Positions 34,029 through 43,464 of a DNA stretch of 64,000 bases are shown here, piece after piece; the stretch's first letter is position 1, and each line of letters begins with the position of its first letter. Source of the DNA: Halopolyspora algeriensis (GTDB lineage: Bacteria; Actinomycetota; Actinomycetes; Mycobacteriales; Pseudonocardiaceae); the NCBI RefSeq assembly GCF_003337235.1, contig NZ_QPJC01000008.1:62001-126000 (forward strand), read 5' to 3'. The position numbers and the translations under genes were made by a program. Below the pieces are notes generated by a model. The model saw only the letters and a program-made list of their open reading frames with translations. It was not told the DNA's origin and searched no databases.

Positions 34029-35537
34029 TCAGCGAGTGTCGCCGCCGTCCTCGTCGTCGCCGGATTGGTCCGAGTCGTCGGAGCGGGACTCGCTCGAGCC
34101 GTCGGTGTCGTCCCCGCCGGCTTCGTCGCGCGACGTGTCCCCCTCCTGGGGGGTGCCCTGCTCCCTGGACTCCGCACGGCGGATCGCCGCGATCGGATCG
34201 TCCAGATCCTCGGTGCTCGTTCCCCACCTGTCGGCGAAGTCCAGCGGCTCGTCGAGATCCTCGGCGCTCGGCAGCAGGTCGGGGTGATCCCAGACCTGAT
34301 CGCGGCCGGCGACACCGTGCCGCTCGGTCAGCAGCCGCCACAGCGTGGCCGCCGCGCGCAATCTGCGCGGCCGCAGCTCCAGACCGACCAGCGTGGCGAA
34401 CGTCTGCTCCGCCGGGCCACCGCTGGCGCGGCGGCGACGCACCGTCTCACCCAGGGCCTCGGCCCCGGGCAGCCGCTCGCCGACCGCGTCGGTGACGACG
34501 ACGTCCACCCAGCCCTCGACCAGTGCCAGCAGGTTCTCCAGGCGGTTGAGAGCGGCCTGCTGCTCGGGGGTGGTCTTCGGTTCGAGCATGCCCGAGCTCA
34601 TCAGCTCCTGCATGGAACTCGGATCGGTCGGGTCGATCCTGCTCGCCAGATCCTCCAACGAGGAGGTGTCGACCTGGATGCCCTGCGCGTACTCCTCCAC
34701 CGTGGCCAGCAGCCGCTGCCGCAGCCACGGCACGTGGCTGAACAGGCGGTGATGGGCCGCCTCGCGGGCGGCGAGGAACACGGTGACCTCACCGGCCGGG
34801 CGGTCCAGACCTTCGACGAACCGGTCGACGTTGGCGGGCAGCAGCGCGGCGGTGCCGTCCGGTCCGAGGGGAAGTCCCACATCGGTCGAGGTGAGCACCT
34901 CCCCACCCAGCTGGGCGAGGCCGTTGCCGAGCTGGGAGCCGAACGTGAGTCCGCCCATCTGGCCGAGCATGGACAGCAGTGGACCCGCGGCCTGCTTGGC
35001 CTCCTCCGGCATCGCTTCCAGCCATGCGTTGGAGACCTGCTGGGCGACCGGATCACACAGCCGTTGCCACGTGGACAGGGTCTTTTCCACCCAGTCCACC
35101 GACGACCAGGCCTGCACCGCGTGCGTGCCCACCGGCAGGGAGGTCACCGGATCGAGCCACATCTCGGCGAGGCGCACGCTCTCCTCGATGGCCTTGACCT
35201 GCTCCCGAGTCGGTCGCTCGGTCGTCTGGTTGCTGTGGAGCTGTTGCACGGCCAGCTGTTTGGCCAGGTCGTAGTTGACCGGGCCCGTCCCTCCGCTGCC
35301 GGAATGGCTGAGGACCTGGCCGAGCTGGGTCAACATCTGACCGAGCGCTCCGATGTCGAAGTTGGGCATGCCGCCCGGGCCGGGCATGCCGCCGAAGCCC
35401 GGGATCTGGTTGCCCGCGTTTCCGGAATTTCCGGCATCGCTGCCGGAGCGCCCCTCCGACGACTCGCCCTTGTCGCGATCGTCGGGATCCTCGTTGTTGG
35501 GATCGTGGGGGCCGAACCCGAACGGCACATCACTCAT
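34029..35537 (-). CDS. DUF2342 zinc-dependent metalloprotease-like protein (Rv3195-like)
   Basis: A 502-residue protein starting at ATG 35537 with GGTGGA upstream. It has a Gly/Pro-rich N-terminal segment (GMPGPGGMPNFDIG), then a helical domain of the actinobacterial DUF2342 hydrolase family. AAREAAHHRLFSHVPWL contains the putative metal-binding ExxHH segment, and GGEVLTSTDVGLPLGPDG is a conserved family block. The C-terminus is a long acidic, Ser/Asp-rich tail. It is divergent from the PDZ-Lon protease gene. Confidence 0.85.
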   Translation of the reverse strand: MSDVPFGFGPHDPNNEDPDDRDKGESSEGRSGSDAGNSGNAGNQIPGFGGMPGPGGMPNFDIGALGQMLTQLGQVLSHSGSGGTGPVNYDLAKQLAVQQLHSNQTTERPTREQVKAIEESVRLAEMWLDPVTSLPVGTHAVQAWSSVDWVEKTLSTWQRLCDPVAQQVSNAWLEAMPEEAKQAAGPLLSMLGQMGGLTFGSQLGNGLAQLGGEVLTSTDVGLPLGPDGTAALLPANVDRFVEGLDRPAGEVTVFLAAREAAHHRLFSHVPWLRQRLLATVEEYAQGIQVDTSSLEDLASRIDPTDPSSMQELMSSGMLEPKTTPEQQAALNRLENLLALVEGWVDVVVTDAVGERLPGAEALGETVRRRRASGGPAEQTFATLVGLELRPRRLRAAATLWRLLTERHGVAGRDQVWDHPDLLPSAEDLDEPLDFADRWGTSTEDLDDPIAAIRRAESREQGTPQEGDTSRDEAGGDDTDGSSESRSDDSDQSGDDEDGGDTR

Positions 35538-35670
35538 GGTTCCACCGTACGCGGAAGACAACGCTGGGCAGTAGGCGTCCGCACACATTGCTCGCCATCG
35601 GCGAACGGGCGATCCCGCTCGCCGCCCGATGTGCTCACCGGCGGTCACGGTCTCGTGGGGGTCCACCACG

Positions 35671-35676
35671 TAAGGT
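35671..35676 (+). promoter_or_regulatory. Candidate -10 box (TAAGGT), leaderless start
   Basis: TAAGGT is 8 nt before GTG 35685. Confidence 0.5.
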
Positions 35677-35684
35677 GTCGTGTC

Positions 35685-36710
35685 GTGAGCCGCCGAACGT
35701 GGACCCTGCTGACAAGTGTCCTCCTGGTTGTCGCATTCGGTCTGCTGGGAGCGTTTGCGCGCGTGCCGTACGTGGCCCTGGGGCCGGGACCGACGTACGA
35801 CACGCTTGCCGCGGAGGGCGGTGCGCCGGTCGTGCGCATCAACGGGGAGAAGACGTACCCGACCTCCGGCCACCTGAACATGACCACGGTGTCGGTCACC
35901 GATCGGCTTCCGCTGTTCAGCGCCCTCGGGCTGTGGGTCAGCGGTCGTTACGCGCTCGCGCCGCGGGAGGCGTACTTCCCGCCGGGCAAGACCGAGAAGC
36001 AGATCGAGCGCAAGAACACCAAGGCGTTCAGGCACTCGCAGACCGCTGCCGAGACGGCGGCGCTGCGGCATCTCGGTTACCCCATGAAGGTGGTTGCGGC
36101 GGAGATCGTCGAGGGGTCCCCGGCCGATGGGGTCATCGCACCCGGCGACAGACTGATCGCCGCCGACGGGGAGCCGGTGACCGATCCGCCGTCGCTGAGC
36201 GCCGCGCTGAAGGACACGCGGCCGGGGGACCGTGTGCGGATCAGGTTCCGACATCCCGGCGAGCCACCCCGTACCGCGACCGTCCGGCTGGCGGAGCGGC
36301 CCGACGGCAAACCGCAGGGCTTCCTCGGGGTCAGCCCCGTTGCTCGCCCGGATGTCGATTTCACCATCGACATCAGCCTCGACGATGTCGGCGGTCCGTC
36401 GGCGGGCCTGATGTTCTCGCTGGCGATCGTGGACAAGCTCACGCCGGGCAAGCTCACCGGAGGAAGGTTCGTCGCGGGTACCGGCGAAATCAACGGACAG
36501 GGCCGGGTCGGACCGATCGGCGGCATCGGTTTCAAGATGGTCAAGGCCAGAGAGGCGGGAGCGACCGTGTTCCTCACGCCCGCCGAGAACTGCGCGACGG
36601 CCGAACCGCAGGCCCCGGAGGGACTGCAGCTCGTCAAAGTCGGCACCCTGGCCGATGCGACGAAGGCGCTGGCCGCGATCCGTGACGGCCGGCGCCCTCC
36701 GACCTGCTGA
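35685..36710 (+). CDS. Membrane-anchored PDZ-Lon (S16) protease (Rv3194c-like)
   Basis: A 341-residue secreted or membrane-anchored protease. The hydrophobic anchor is at residues 6-26. A PDZ domain lies around 125-200 (VVAAEIVEGSPADGVIAPGDRL), followed by a Lon-type proteolytic domain with the catalytic Ser in DDVGGPSAGLMF and the catalytic Lys in GGIGFKMVKAREAG. No AAA domain is present, so it is an ATP-independent Lon-like protease. The start is GTG 35685 with a leaderless-type -10 box. Confidence 0.92.
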   Translation: MSRRTWTLLTSVLLVVAFGLLGAFARVPYVALGPGPTYDTLAAEGGAPVVRINGEKTYPTSGHLNMTTVSVTDRLPLFSALGLWVSGRYALAPREAYFPPGKTEKQIERKNTKAFRHSQTAAETAALRHLGYPMKVVAAEIVEGSPADGVIAPGDRLIAADGEPVTDPPSLSAALKDTRPGDRVRIRFRHPGEPPRTATVRLAERPDGKPQGFLGVSPVARPDVDFTIDISLDDVGGPSAGLMFSLAIVDKLTPGKLTGGRFVAGTGEINGQGRVGPIGGIGFKMVKAREAGATVFLTPAENCATAEPQAPEGLQLVKVGTLADATKALAAIRDGRRPPTC

Positions 36711-36733
36711 CAGCGGCTCTCTTGGAGCCACTG
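36711..36733 (+). terminator. Hairpin after PDZ-Lon gene
   Basis: CAG-C-GGCTC pairs with GAGCC-A-CTG around a TCTTG loop, immediately after the stop codon. Confidence 0.5.
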
Positions 36734-36763
36734 CTCGAGTGCGCTGCGCGCACCCGGTGTACC

Positions 36764-37288
36764 TCAGGTGAATGTCGCGTGGAGGGCGCGCAGCAGGTTC
36801 GGTGCGAGCGAGGTGTCCTGGAGGAGATCCCCGTTGTCGTCGCCGGTGTCGCGCAGGCGCATCACGCAGGCTTCACCGCCCTCGCGGAGAACTCCCGCGA
36901 CCAGGCGCGCCTCCTGCCGGTCGGGATGCTCGGCGGCCGCCGCTCGCGCGGCCTCGCCGTCCTCGGGGAGCCCGGCTTCGGCTTCGGGGGGCAGGACGAC
37001 GATCTCCTGCACCAGTGCGCAGCCCGCCACCTGCTCCGGCCAGCTGATCTGCGCCAGGGCTTCGGCGAGGTCCTCGGCGGGCAGCTCGTCCTGGGCGATG
37101 GGTGTCAGGACCGCTTCGGGATCGATCTGCTCGGCCAGGTCCGGTTCGGCGGTCAGCAGTTCCTGCGTGGGCACGAGGGCGAACATCTGCGGCGGACGAT
37201 CCCAGCCGGCCGTCCCGGCGAACTCCTCGATCTCGCGTACGACCGCGGGCAGGCCCGCGGCCCTCTCGTCGGCTGATGCGGTGGGCAT
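36764..37288 (-). CDS. PPA1309 family protein
   Basis: A 174-residue soluble acidic protein starting at ATG 37288. The order IEEFAGTAGWDRPPQMFALVPT, then EQVAGCALVQEIVVLPPEAE, then GGEACVMRLRD is that of the PPA1309 family, conserved in actinobacteria beside the PDZ-Lon and UPF0182 genes. The function is unknown. It is convergent with the PDZ-Lon gene and divergent from UPF0182. Confidence 0.82.
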   Translation of the reverse strand: MPTASADERAAGLPAVVREIEEFAGTAGWDRPPQMFALVPTQELLTAEPDLAEQIDPEAVLTPIAQDELPAEDLAEALAQISWPEQVAGCALVQEIVVLPPEAEAGLPEDGEAARAAAAEHPDRQEARLVAGVLREGGEACVMRLRDTGDDNGDLLQDTSLAPNLLRALHATFT

Positions 37289-37470
37289 CCGTCCATGCTC
37301 GCACCGGTCGGTGAGGTGCTTTCGACGGTGGTGGGTGTCCGATTCCTGCGAATTCGCGGGCGCCGTGCCGGAGCCGAAAGTGAAGGTCGTAGAGTTGACC
37401 GCACGGGACGGCTCGGTGCATACCTGTACCTGCTTCCCCAGTCCGCGGATCGTCATCAGGAGAGTGCGCT

Positions 37471-40383
37471 GTGGCCACGAGGCCGGTCGGAATGCCAAAA
37501 CTGTCCCGGCGTAGCAGGATTCTGCTGATCCTGGGAGCCATCGTGCTCATCGCGCTCATCGCCGGGTCGCGCCTGGTGGGCACGTACGTGGACTGGCTGT
37601 GGTACGGCGAGATCGGCTATCGGGGAGTCTTCACCACGGTCGTGCTGACCCGCATCGCCCTGTGGGCGGCGACGGCTGCCGTCCTCGGAGGCATCCTGGC
37701 GCTGAATCTGTGGCTGGCCTTCCGCACGCGCCCGGTGTTCGTGCCGGTCGGCGGACCGGAGGATCCGCTGGCGCGGTACCGAACGGTGGTCACCGAGCGC
37801 TCCAAGCTGCTCGGTATCGGTATTCCGGTTGCGGTGGGAGTGATCGGCGGACTCGTCGCGCAGGGGTATTGGCGCACGATCCAGCTGTTTTTCAACGGGA
37901 CCTCGTTCGGGGTGACCGATCCCGAGTTCGGGCGCGACATCGGCTTCTACACCTTCCAGCTCCCCTTCTACCGCTGGTTGCTGGCTCTGGCCTTCGTGGC
38001 GGTGACGCTGTCCTTCATCGGCGCGCTGGTCACGCACTACATCTTCGGCGGTATTCGGCTGGCCGGCCGGTCCGGTCAGATCTCGGTGCCCGCGCGGATC
38101 CAGCTCGCCGTGCTGGCGGGGATCTTCGTACTGCTCAAGGCGGCCGACTTCTTCCTCGACCGCTACGACCTGCTGCTGTCGCAGCGCAGTGACCTGTTCA
38201 CCGGTGCCACCTACACCGATCTGCACGCGGTCATGCCGGCCAAGCTGATCCTGATGTGCATCGCGATCTTCTGCGCCGCGGCGTTCTTCGCAGCGGTGTT
38301 CCTGCGCAACCTGCAGATCCCGGCGCTGGCGACGGTGTTGCTCGTGCTGTCCAGCGTGGTCGTCGGTGCGGTGTGGCCGGCCCTGCTGCAGCAGTTCTCG
38401 GTCGAGCCCAACGCCAATGAGCGCGAGGCGCCGTCCATCCAGCGCAACATGAACGCCACGAAACGAGCGTTCGGCATCACCGAGGACAAGATCAACACGG
38501 TTTCCTATCAGGGCGCGGCCAACGTCTCCCCGGAGGAGGTGGCTCAGGACCAGGGCACCGTTTCCAACATCCGGCTGCTGGACCCGACCCTGCTCTCGGA
38601 GACGTTCACGCAGCTGCAGCAGCAGTACAACTTCTACGGGTTCCCCGACGAGCTCGACATCGACCGGTACCGCAACGCCGAGGGTGAGCTGCAGGATTAC
38701 CTCGTCGCCGTGCGGGGCATCAACACCGACGGGCTGGCCGCCAACCAGCAGTCCTGGATCAACCGGCACATGGTCTACACCCACGGCAACGGCTTCGTCA
38801 CCGCCCCGGCCGACCGGGTGAGCTCGGCTCCCGGAGCGGGCAACGACACGGGTGCCTACCCGGTGTTCTCGATGAGCGACGTCGCCAACGACGGCCAGGG
38901 CCGGATCCCGGTGGAGCAGCCACGGGTCTACTACGGCGAGCTGGTCGAGGACTACGCCATCGTCGGTGGCGATCCGGGATCCCAGCCGCGGGAGTACGAC
39001 ACGGCCAACTCGAGGTACACCTACCAGGGTTCGGGCGGTGTACCGATGGGCAACCTGTTCAAGCGCTTGACGTTCGCGGCCTACCACGGCGAACGCAACA
39101 TCCTGTTCAACCAGGCGATCGGGTCCGAATCGAAGATGATCTTCAAGCGCAACCCGCGGCAGCGGGTGCAGGAGGTCGCCCCGTGGCTCAAGCTCGACGG
39201 CGACTCGTACCCGGCGGTGATCAACGGCAGGATCAAGTGGATCCTCGACGGCTACACCACGCTCAACAACTACCCGTACTCGCAGCTGACCTCGTTCCGC
39301 CAGGCCAGCAGCGACACCCGGAGCGTCAATCCGCAGCCGGACCAGCAGATCAACTACATCCGCAACTCGGTCAAGGCAACCGTGGACGCCTACAGCGGGA
39401 AGGTCACGCTGTACACGGTCGATCAGCAGGATCCCGTGCTGAAGGCCTGGAAGGGTGTCTTCCCGGGGCTGGTCAAGCCCGAAAGCGCGGTCAGTCCCGA
39501 GTTGCGGCAGCACTTCCGCTACCCGGCGGATCTGTTCAACCTGCAGCGCACGTTGCTGACCAGGTACCACGTGGACAACCCCGGAGCCTTCTACGCCAAC
39601 CGGGACTTCTGGCAGGTCCCCGCGGACCCGAACAGTGGCGGTGGCAACCAGAGCGAAAAGCAGCCCCCGTACTACGTGCTGGCCCGGGCGCCCGAGCAGG
39701 AGGATGTGACGTTCCAGCTCACGAGCGCATTGACGGCCCTGCGCAGGCCGAACATCGCCTCCTGGGTCTCGGTGTCCTCCGCTCCGGACACCTACGGGCA
39801 GTTCACGGTGTTGCAGCTGCCGACGGAGACACAGACACCGGGTCCGGTGCAGGTGCAGCGCCAGATGGAGTCGACGCCGAAGGTCACCCAGGACCGGACG
39901 CTGTTCGACAACCCCGGCGTGCGTGCGATGTTCGGCAACCTGCTGACCCTGCCGGTGCAGGGCGGCCTGCTGTACGTGGAGCCGATCTACATCCAGCCGA
40001 ACAACGAGAACGCCTACCCGCAGCTGGCCAGGGTGCTGACCTACTTCGGTGGTCAGGTCGGTTACGCGCCGACGCTGCAGGAGTCGTTGGATCAGGTGTT
40101 CGGTGCCGGGGCGGGCCGGAACGTGGACACGGCGCCCGGGAACGAGGACGAGCAGCAGGCCGAGAACGGGCAGCAGCCCGAGGGCGGACAGCAGGCACCG
40201 CAGCAACCCGGCGGTGGATCCGCCGATCCGGAGGTCGCACAGGCCATCAGCGACGTCCAGGCCGCACTGGAGCGGGTCCGTGCCGCGCAGCAGTCGGGCA
40301 ACCTGGGTGAGCTCGGCTCGGCGTTCCAGCAGCTCGAAGAGGCCACCCGGCGCTTCGAGCAGGCTCAGGGCTCCGGAGGCTGA
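37471..40383 (+). CDS. UPF0182 family large membrane protein (Rv3193c-like)
   Basis: A 970-residue integral membrane protein. The first 330 or so residues contain about seven hydrophobic helices, starting with SRRILLILGAIVLIALIAGS. The long remainder is extracytoplasmic with UPF0182 blocks (AFGITEDKINTVSYQGAA, YTYQGSGGVPMGNLFKRL). It ends in a Gln/Gly/Glu-rich linker and a short coiled-coil (ALERVRAAQQSG...EEATRRFEQA). The start GTG 37471 is taken; an ATG at 37492 is also possible. The function is unknown. The family is universal in mycolate-related actinobacteria. Confidence 0.93.
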   Translation: MATRPVGMPKLSRRSRILLILGAIVLIALIAGSRLVGTYVDWLWYGEIGYRGVFTTVVLTRIALWAATAAVLGGILALNLWLAFRTRPVFVPVGGPEDPLARYRTVVTERSKLLGIGIPVAVGVIGGLVAQGYWRTIQLFFNGTSFGVTDPEFGRDIGFYTFQLPFYRWLLALAFVAVTLSFIGALVTHYIFGGIRLAGRSGQISVPARIQLAVLAGIFVLLKAADFFLDRYDLLLSQRSDLFTGATYTDLHAVMPAKLILMCIAIFCAAAFFAAVFLRNLQIPALATVLLVLSSVVVGAVWPALLQQFSVEPNANEREAPSIQRNMNATKRAFGITEDKINTVSYQGAANVSPEEVAQDQGTVSNIRLLDPTLLSETFTQLQQQYNFYGFPDELDIDRYRNAEGELQDYLVAVRGINTDGLAANQQSWINRHMVYTHGNGFVTAPADRVSSAPGAGNDTGAYPVFSMSDVANDGQGRIPVEQPRVYYGELVEDYAIVGGDPGSQPREYDTANSRYTYQGSGGVPMGNLFKRLTFAAYHGERNILFNQAIGSESKMIFKRNPRQRVQEVAPWLKLDGDSYPAVINGRIKWILDGYTTLNNYPYSQLTSFRQASSDTRSVNPQPDQQINYIRNSVKATVDAYSGKVTLYTVDQQDPVLKAWKGVFPGLVKPESAVSPELRQHFRYPADLFNLQRTLLTRYHVDNPGAFYANRDFWQVPADPNSGGGNQSEKQPPYYVLARAPEQEDVTFQLTSALTALRRPNIASWVSVSSAPDTYGQFTVLQLPTETQTPGPVQVQRQMESTPKVTQDRTLFDNPGVRAMFGNLLTLPVQGGLLYVEPIYIQPNNENAYPQLARVLTYFGGQVGYAPTLQESLDQVFGAGAGRNVDTAPGNEDEQQAENGQQPEGGQQAPQQPGGGSADPEVAQAISDVQAALERVRAAQQSGNLGELGSAFQQLEEATRRFEQAQGSGG

Positions 40384-40390
40384 CCCCGGT

Positions 40391-40437
40391 CCGGTGGGGC
40401 GGGCCGGCCTCCTCCCGAGGACTGCTCACCCCACCGG
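40391..40437 (+). terminator. Hairpin after UPF0182 gene
   Basis: CCGGTGGGG (40391-40399) pairs with CCCCACCGG (40429-40437). The long loop holds further short G+C pairings. Confidence 0.5.
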
Positions 40438-40532
40438 CCTCCGGCCGGAACATGAGCCGGGTCACCATCCGCGTGGACGGATTTGCGTGCGGATGTCTCG
40501 GCCATTAGAGTGAGTACCACAACGAAACACGG

Positions 40533-40609
40533 CGCGGGGTGGAGCAGTTCGGTAGCTCGCTGGGCTCATAACCCAGAGGTCGCAGGTTCGAATCCTGTCC
40601 CCGCTACCA
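40533..40609 (+). tRNA. Initiator tRNA-fMet (CAT), copy 1
   Basis: A 77-nt cloverleaf with encoded CCA. The anticodon arm CTGGG-CTCATAA-CCCAG shows the three consecutive G-C pairs next to the loop that mark initiator tRNAs, and position 1 (C) does not pair with position 72 (T), the second initiator hallmark. The T arm is GCAGG-TTCGAAT-CCTGT. Confidence 0.97.
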
Positions 40610-40831
40610 GGACCGCCCCTCGAGCCTTTCGGTTCGAGGGGCGGATTCGTGTGTCGGCGAGTCGCCGTCGCCCCGAGTGGTGTCGAGTGGTGCCGCCGAG
40701 GCCGCTCACTCGCCCGGAACCCGGACACCGGGTTGTTCGCAGGGAAAAGCGGGTGCCGCTGAGCTGTACCCACCCCCCCGTGCGAGCGGTTCCCGGGCAC
40801 GGTGTAGAGTGGATTTCACAACGGAACACGG

Positions 40832-40908
40832 CGCGGGGTGGAGCAGTTCGGTAGCTCGCTGGGCTCATAACCCAGAGGTCGCAGGTTCGAATCCTGTCCC
40901 CGCTACCA
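40832..40908 (+). tRNA. Initiator tRNA-fMet (CAT), copy 2
   Basis: Identical over its 77 nt to the copy 299 bases upstream, again with unpaired 1-72 and the G-C-rich anticodon stem. The promoter-proximal stretch (ACAACG-A/G-AACACGG) is also nearly identical, so promoter and gene were duplicated together. Confidence 0.97.
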
Positions 40909-41030
40909 GGATCGAAGGTCCCTGGAAGCACTTCCGGGGACTTTCGTCGTCCGTGCCGGGTGGTGCCGGCGCCTGCCCCGACAGGACCCACAAGCGGAGC
41001 GGGCGATCCGGTGTTGCCGATCGCGTCCGG

Positions 41031-41189
41031 TCAGTCGGACCAGGCTTTGGCGCAGCGAGGTGAGCACACGCGCCCTTCTCCGCTGCCGTTGCGGGAGAAG
41101 CGCATCTTGCGCTTGCACACCAGGCACGTGTGCGCGTCCCCCTGGATGGGAACCATCGATGTGGCGCGTTCGGTGACCTTGGTGGCCAC
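41031..41189 (-). CDS. Small zinc-finger-like protein
   Basis: A frame ending at 41031 encodes a C-terminal four-Cys motif, HTCLVCKRKMRFSRNG followed by VCSPRCAKAWSD, which looks like a compact treble-clef/zinc ribbon. The start is uncertain: GTG 41189 has AGGA five bases upstream (52 aa), ATG 41156 is an alternative (41 aa), and the frame stays open to 41306. The family is not identified. It is convergent with the second initiator tRNA gene. Confidence 0.6.
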   Translation of the reverse strand: MATKVTERATSMVPIQGDAHTCLVCKRKMRFSRNGSGEGRVCSPRCAKAWSD

Positions 41190-41614
41190 TTTCGTCCTGC
41201 TCGCCGCGAGCTTGGTTCGCAACAAACTCCGGTGCACCGGGGTCCTCCTCCTTCGATTGCCTGCGGCCGCTGATCGCCTCGGCCAGGGGAAGGGTGCCGG
41301 TGTCACCGGTTGCTGTACAGGCTTGGGAGATGATCATGCCTCTTCGGGGCAACGGAAGCGCCCGTCCGGAGTAGTGACTCGAGAGGAAGGAGCGTCCTGT
41401 CCGGCCGAACCGGAAACGTTGTGCGAGTAAGGCTCGTCTTTGGGGGCAAGGCCCCTCGAGAAATCCGAAAGTATGCCCCGAAAGAGTGTCACTCGAATGT
41501 GTCCATCGGTCACCGGTGACGCCGTACCCGCCTGTTCCGGCTTCTCATGTGCAGCACATTGGACAGAACTCGGCCATTGTGGACAGCATCGCTCCGGCAT
41601 GGCACCGTGGTGGT
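41190..41614. other. Spacer, no gene recognised
   Basis: About 420 bases between the small zinc-finger gene (minus) and the PadR gene (plus). Open frames on both strands give no recognisable domain. It presumably carries both promoters. TCGGTCACCGGTGACGCC near 41506 contains the palindrome GTCACCGGTGAC, a possible binding site. Confidence 0.3.
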
Positions 41615-42112
41615 GTGAGCGAGCTGAATGCGACATCCGCCGCCCTGCTGGGATTGCTGCAGGAAGGCCCGAAGACCGGTGGGCAGCTCGTGGCTGCCGC
41701 CACCGAACGCTTCGGCGGTTTCTTCAGCGTGACCCGCAGCCAGGTGTACCGGGAGCTACCCGTGATGACCGACGCCGGTCTGCTCCGTCTCGGCAAGCGG
41801 GGGCCGCGCTCCAGCCAGCAGTATGTCATCACCGCGGCCGGAAAGCGCGCCTTCAAGTCGTGGCTGAACACCGAGCCGGGGCCGGACAACGTACGCAGTC
41901 CACTGATTCTGCGTCTGGTCCACGCGGGCCTGCTCACGCCGAAGCAGCGAGCGAACCTGGTGAACTCCGCCAGGGAGCAGTACGCCGAGAAGCTCAGTGA
42001 GTCCAAGAGCGCGGCCAAGGCGGCCGACGACCCGTACGAGAAGGCCGCCGCGGACTTCACGGTGGCCTACAACAGGGCCATCATCAAGCTGATCGACGCC
42101 ATCCCGGAATGA
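41615..42112 (+). CDS. PadR family transcriptional regulator
   Basis: A 165-residue protein with an N-terminal winged helix: [18 protein letters not shown], the recognition region [20 protein letters not shown] and the wing [21 protein letters not shown]. This is followed by a helical PadR C-terminal domain ending in a Lys/Ala coiled-coil. The start is GTG 41615. There is no divergent transporter nearby, so the target may be itself or distant. It precedes prfB by 97 bases. Confidence 0.85.
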   Translation: MSELNATSAALLGLLQEGPKTGGQLVAAATERFGGFFSVTRSQVYRELPVMTDAGLLRLGKRGPRSSQQYVITAAGKRAFKSWLNTEPGPDNVRSPLILRLVHAGLLTPKQRANLVNSAREQYAEKLSESKSAAKAADDPYEKAAADFTVAYNRAIIKLIDAIPE

Positions 42113-42195
42113 TCCCGGCGCGGGATCGGAGGCCCGTCCCGGCACATCCCGGCCCGGACGCGGGCCGTCCTCGTCACGCTCCCGGGCACGTCAAG

Positions 42196-42201
42196 TAGGC
42201 T
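42196..42201 (+). promoter_or_regulatory. Candidate -10 box (TAGGCT) of prfB, leaderless
   Basis: TAGGCT is 8 nt before GTG 42210; no ribosome binding site is visible. Confidence 0.5.
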
Positions 42202-42209
42202 GGAATACT

Positions 42210-43319
42210 GTGAATCCCGACGTCGCCGCCGATCTCAAGGAACTGTCCACCACGCTCGAGAGCATCGAACGCGTGATGGACGTGGACGCATTGCGTGCGC
42301 GGATCGCGGAACTGGAGGAGGAGTCCGCGCGTCCCGACCTGTGGGACGACGTCGAGTACGCGCAGAAAATCAGCAGCGAGCTCGTCTACAAGCAGGCGGA
42401 CCTGCGCAAGATCACCGGTATGCGCCAGCGCGTGGAGGATCTGGAGGTCCTCTACGAACTCGGTGAGAACGAGGACGACAGTGCCAGCCTCGCCGAAGCC
42501 GATTCGGAGCGCGAGCGGCTCCGCAAGGAACTCGCCGACCTCGAGGTCCGGACCCTGCTCTCGGGGGAGTACGACGAGCGCTCGGCGATGGTGACCGTCC
42601 GGGCGGAGGCCGGGGGCGTGGATGCCGCCGACTTCGCCGAGATGCTGATGCGGATGTACCTGCGCTGGGCGGAGCGTCACGGACACCCGACCGAGGTCTA
42701 CGACACCTCCTACGCCGAGGAGGCCGGGGTGAAGTCCGCGACGTTCCGGGTCAATGCCCCCTTCGCCTACGGGATGCTGTCGGTGGAGCAGGGCACGCAC
42801 CGGCTGGTGCGGATCTCACCGTTCGACAACCAGGGGCGCAGGCAGACCTCGTTCGCCGGCGTGGAGGTGCTGCCGGTGGTGGAGGAGACCGACCACGTGG
42901 AGGTCTCCGAGAAAGACCTTCGGATCGACGTGTATCGCTCGTCGGGCCCCGGCGGCCAGAGTGTGAACACCACCGACTCGGCGGTGCGGATCACGCACCA
43001 GCCGACCGGCATCGTCGTCTCCTGCCAGAACGAGAAGTCGCAGCTGCAGAACAAGGCGGCCGCGATGCGTGTGCTGCAGTCCAAGCTGCTGGCTCGCAAG
43101 CGCGAGGAGGAGCAGGCGGAGCTGGACGCGCTCAAGGACAGCAGCGGTTCGGGTTGGGGCAACCAGATGCGCTCCTACGTGCTGCACCCGTATCAGATGG
43201 TCAAGGACCTGCGTACCGACTACGAGATCGGTAATCCCGATGCCGTGCTGGAAGGCCAGATCGACGGGCTGCTGGAGGCGGGCATCCGCTGGCGGCGTAA
43301 GCAGGAGCAGGCCGCCTGA
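42210..43319 (+). CDS. prfB: Peptide chain release factor 2
   Basis: A 369-residue class I release factor that recognises UGA/UAA and hydrolyses peptidyl-tRNA. The stop-codon tripeptide region is [15 protein letters not shown] (SPF, RF2-specific), and the catalytic GGQ lies in [17 protein letters not shown]. The frame is continuous from GTG 42210: the in-frame UGA/+1 frameshift that autoregulates prfB in E. coli is absent. It is followed by ftsE, as in M. tuberculosis (Rv3105c then Rv3102c). Confidence 0.97.
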   Translation: MNPDVAADLKELSTTLESIERVMDVDALRARIAELEEESARPDLWDDVEYAQKISSELVYKQADLRKITGMRQRVEDLEVLYELGENEDDSASLAEADSERERLRKELADLEVRTLLSGEYDERSAMVTVRAEAGGVDAADFAEMLMRMYLRWAERHGHPTEVYDTSYAEEAGVKSATFRVNAPFAYGMLSVEQGTHRLVRISPFDNQGRRQTSFAGVEVLPVVEETDHVEVSEKDLRIDVYRSSGPGGQSVNTTDSAVRITHQPTGIVVSCQNEKSQLQNKAAAMRVLQSKLLARKREEEQAELDALKDSSGSGWGNQMRSYVLHPYQMVKDLRTDYEIGNPDAVLEGQIDGLLEAGIRWRRKQEQAA

Positions 43320-43450
43320 CCGTCCCGGGAGCGGTCCACGCCTTTCACGCGGACGTGCTCGCGCCCTGTGCCATCGAGGAGCGGGCGAGGGGTCGGACAC
43401 GGCAGCGGCCGTGAGTATGGGTGAGTAGAGGTCCCCCGAACGGTCGCAGG

Positions 43451-43456
43451 TAAGCT
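43451..43456 (+). promoter_or_regulatory. Candidate -10 box (TAAGCT) of ftsE, leaderless
   Basis: TAAGCT is 8 nt before GTG 43465; no ribosome binding site is visible. Confidence 0.5.
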
Positions 43457-43464
43457 CACGCCCC

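Noticed and set aside
42210-42300. Programmed frameshift in prfB
   Set aside because: The frame is continuous from the start codon; there is no in-frame TGA or slippery CTT-TGA.
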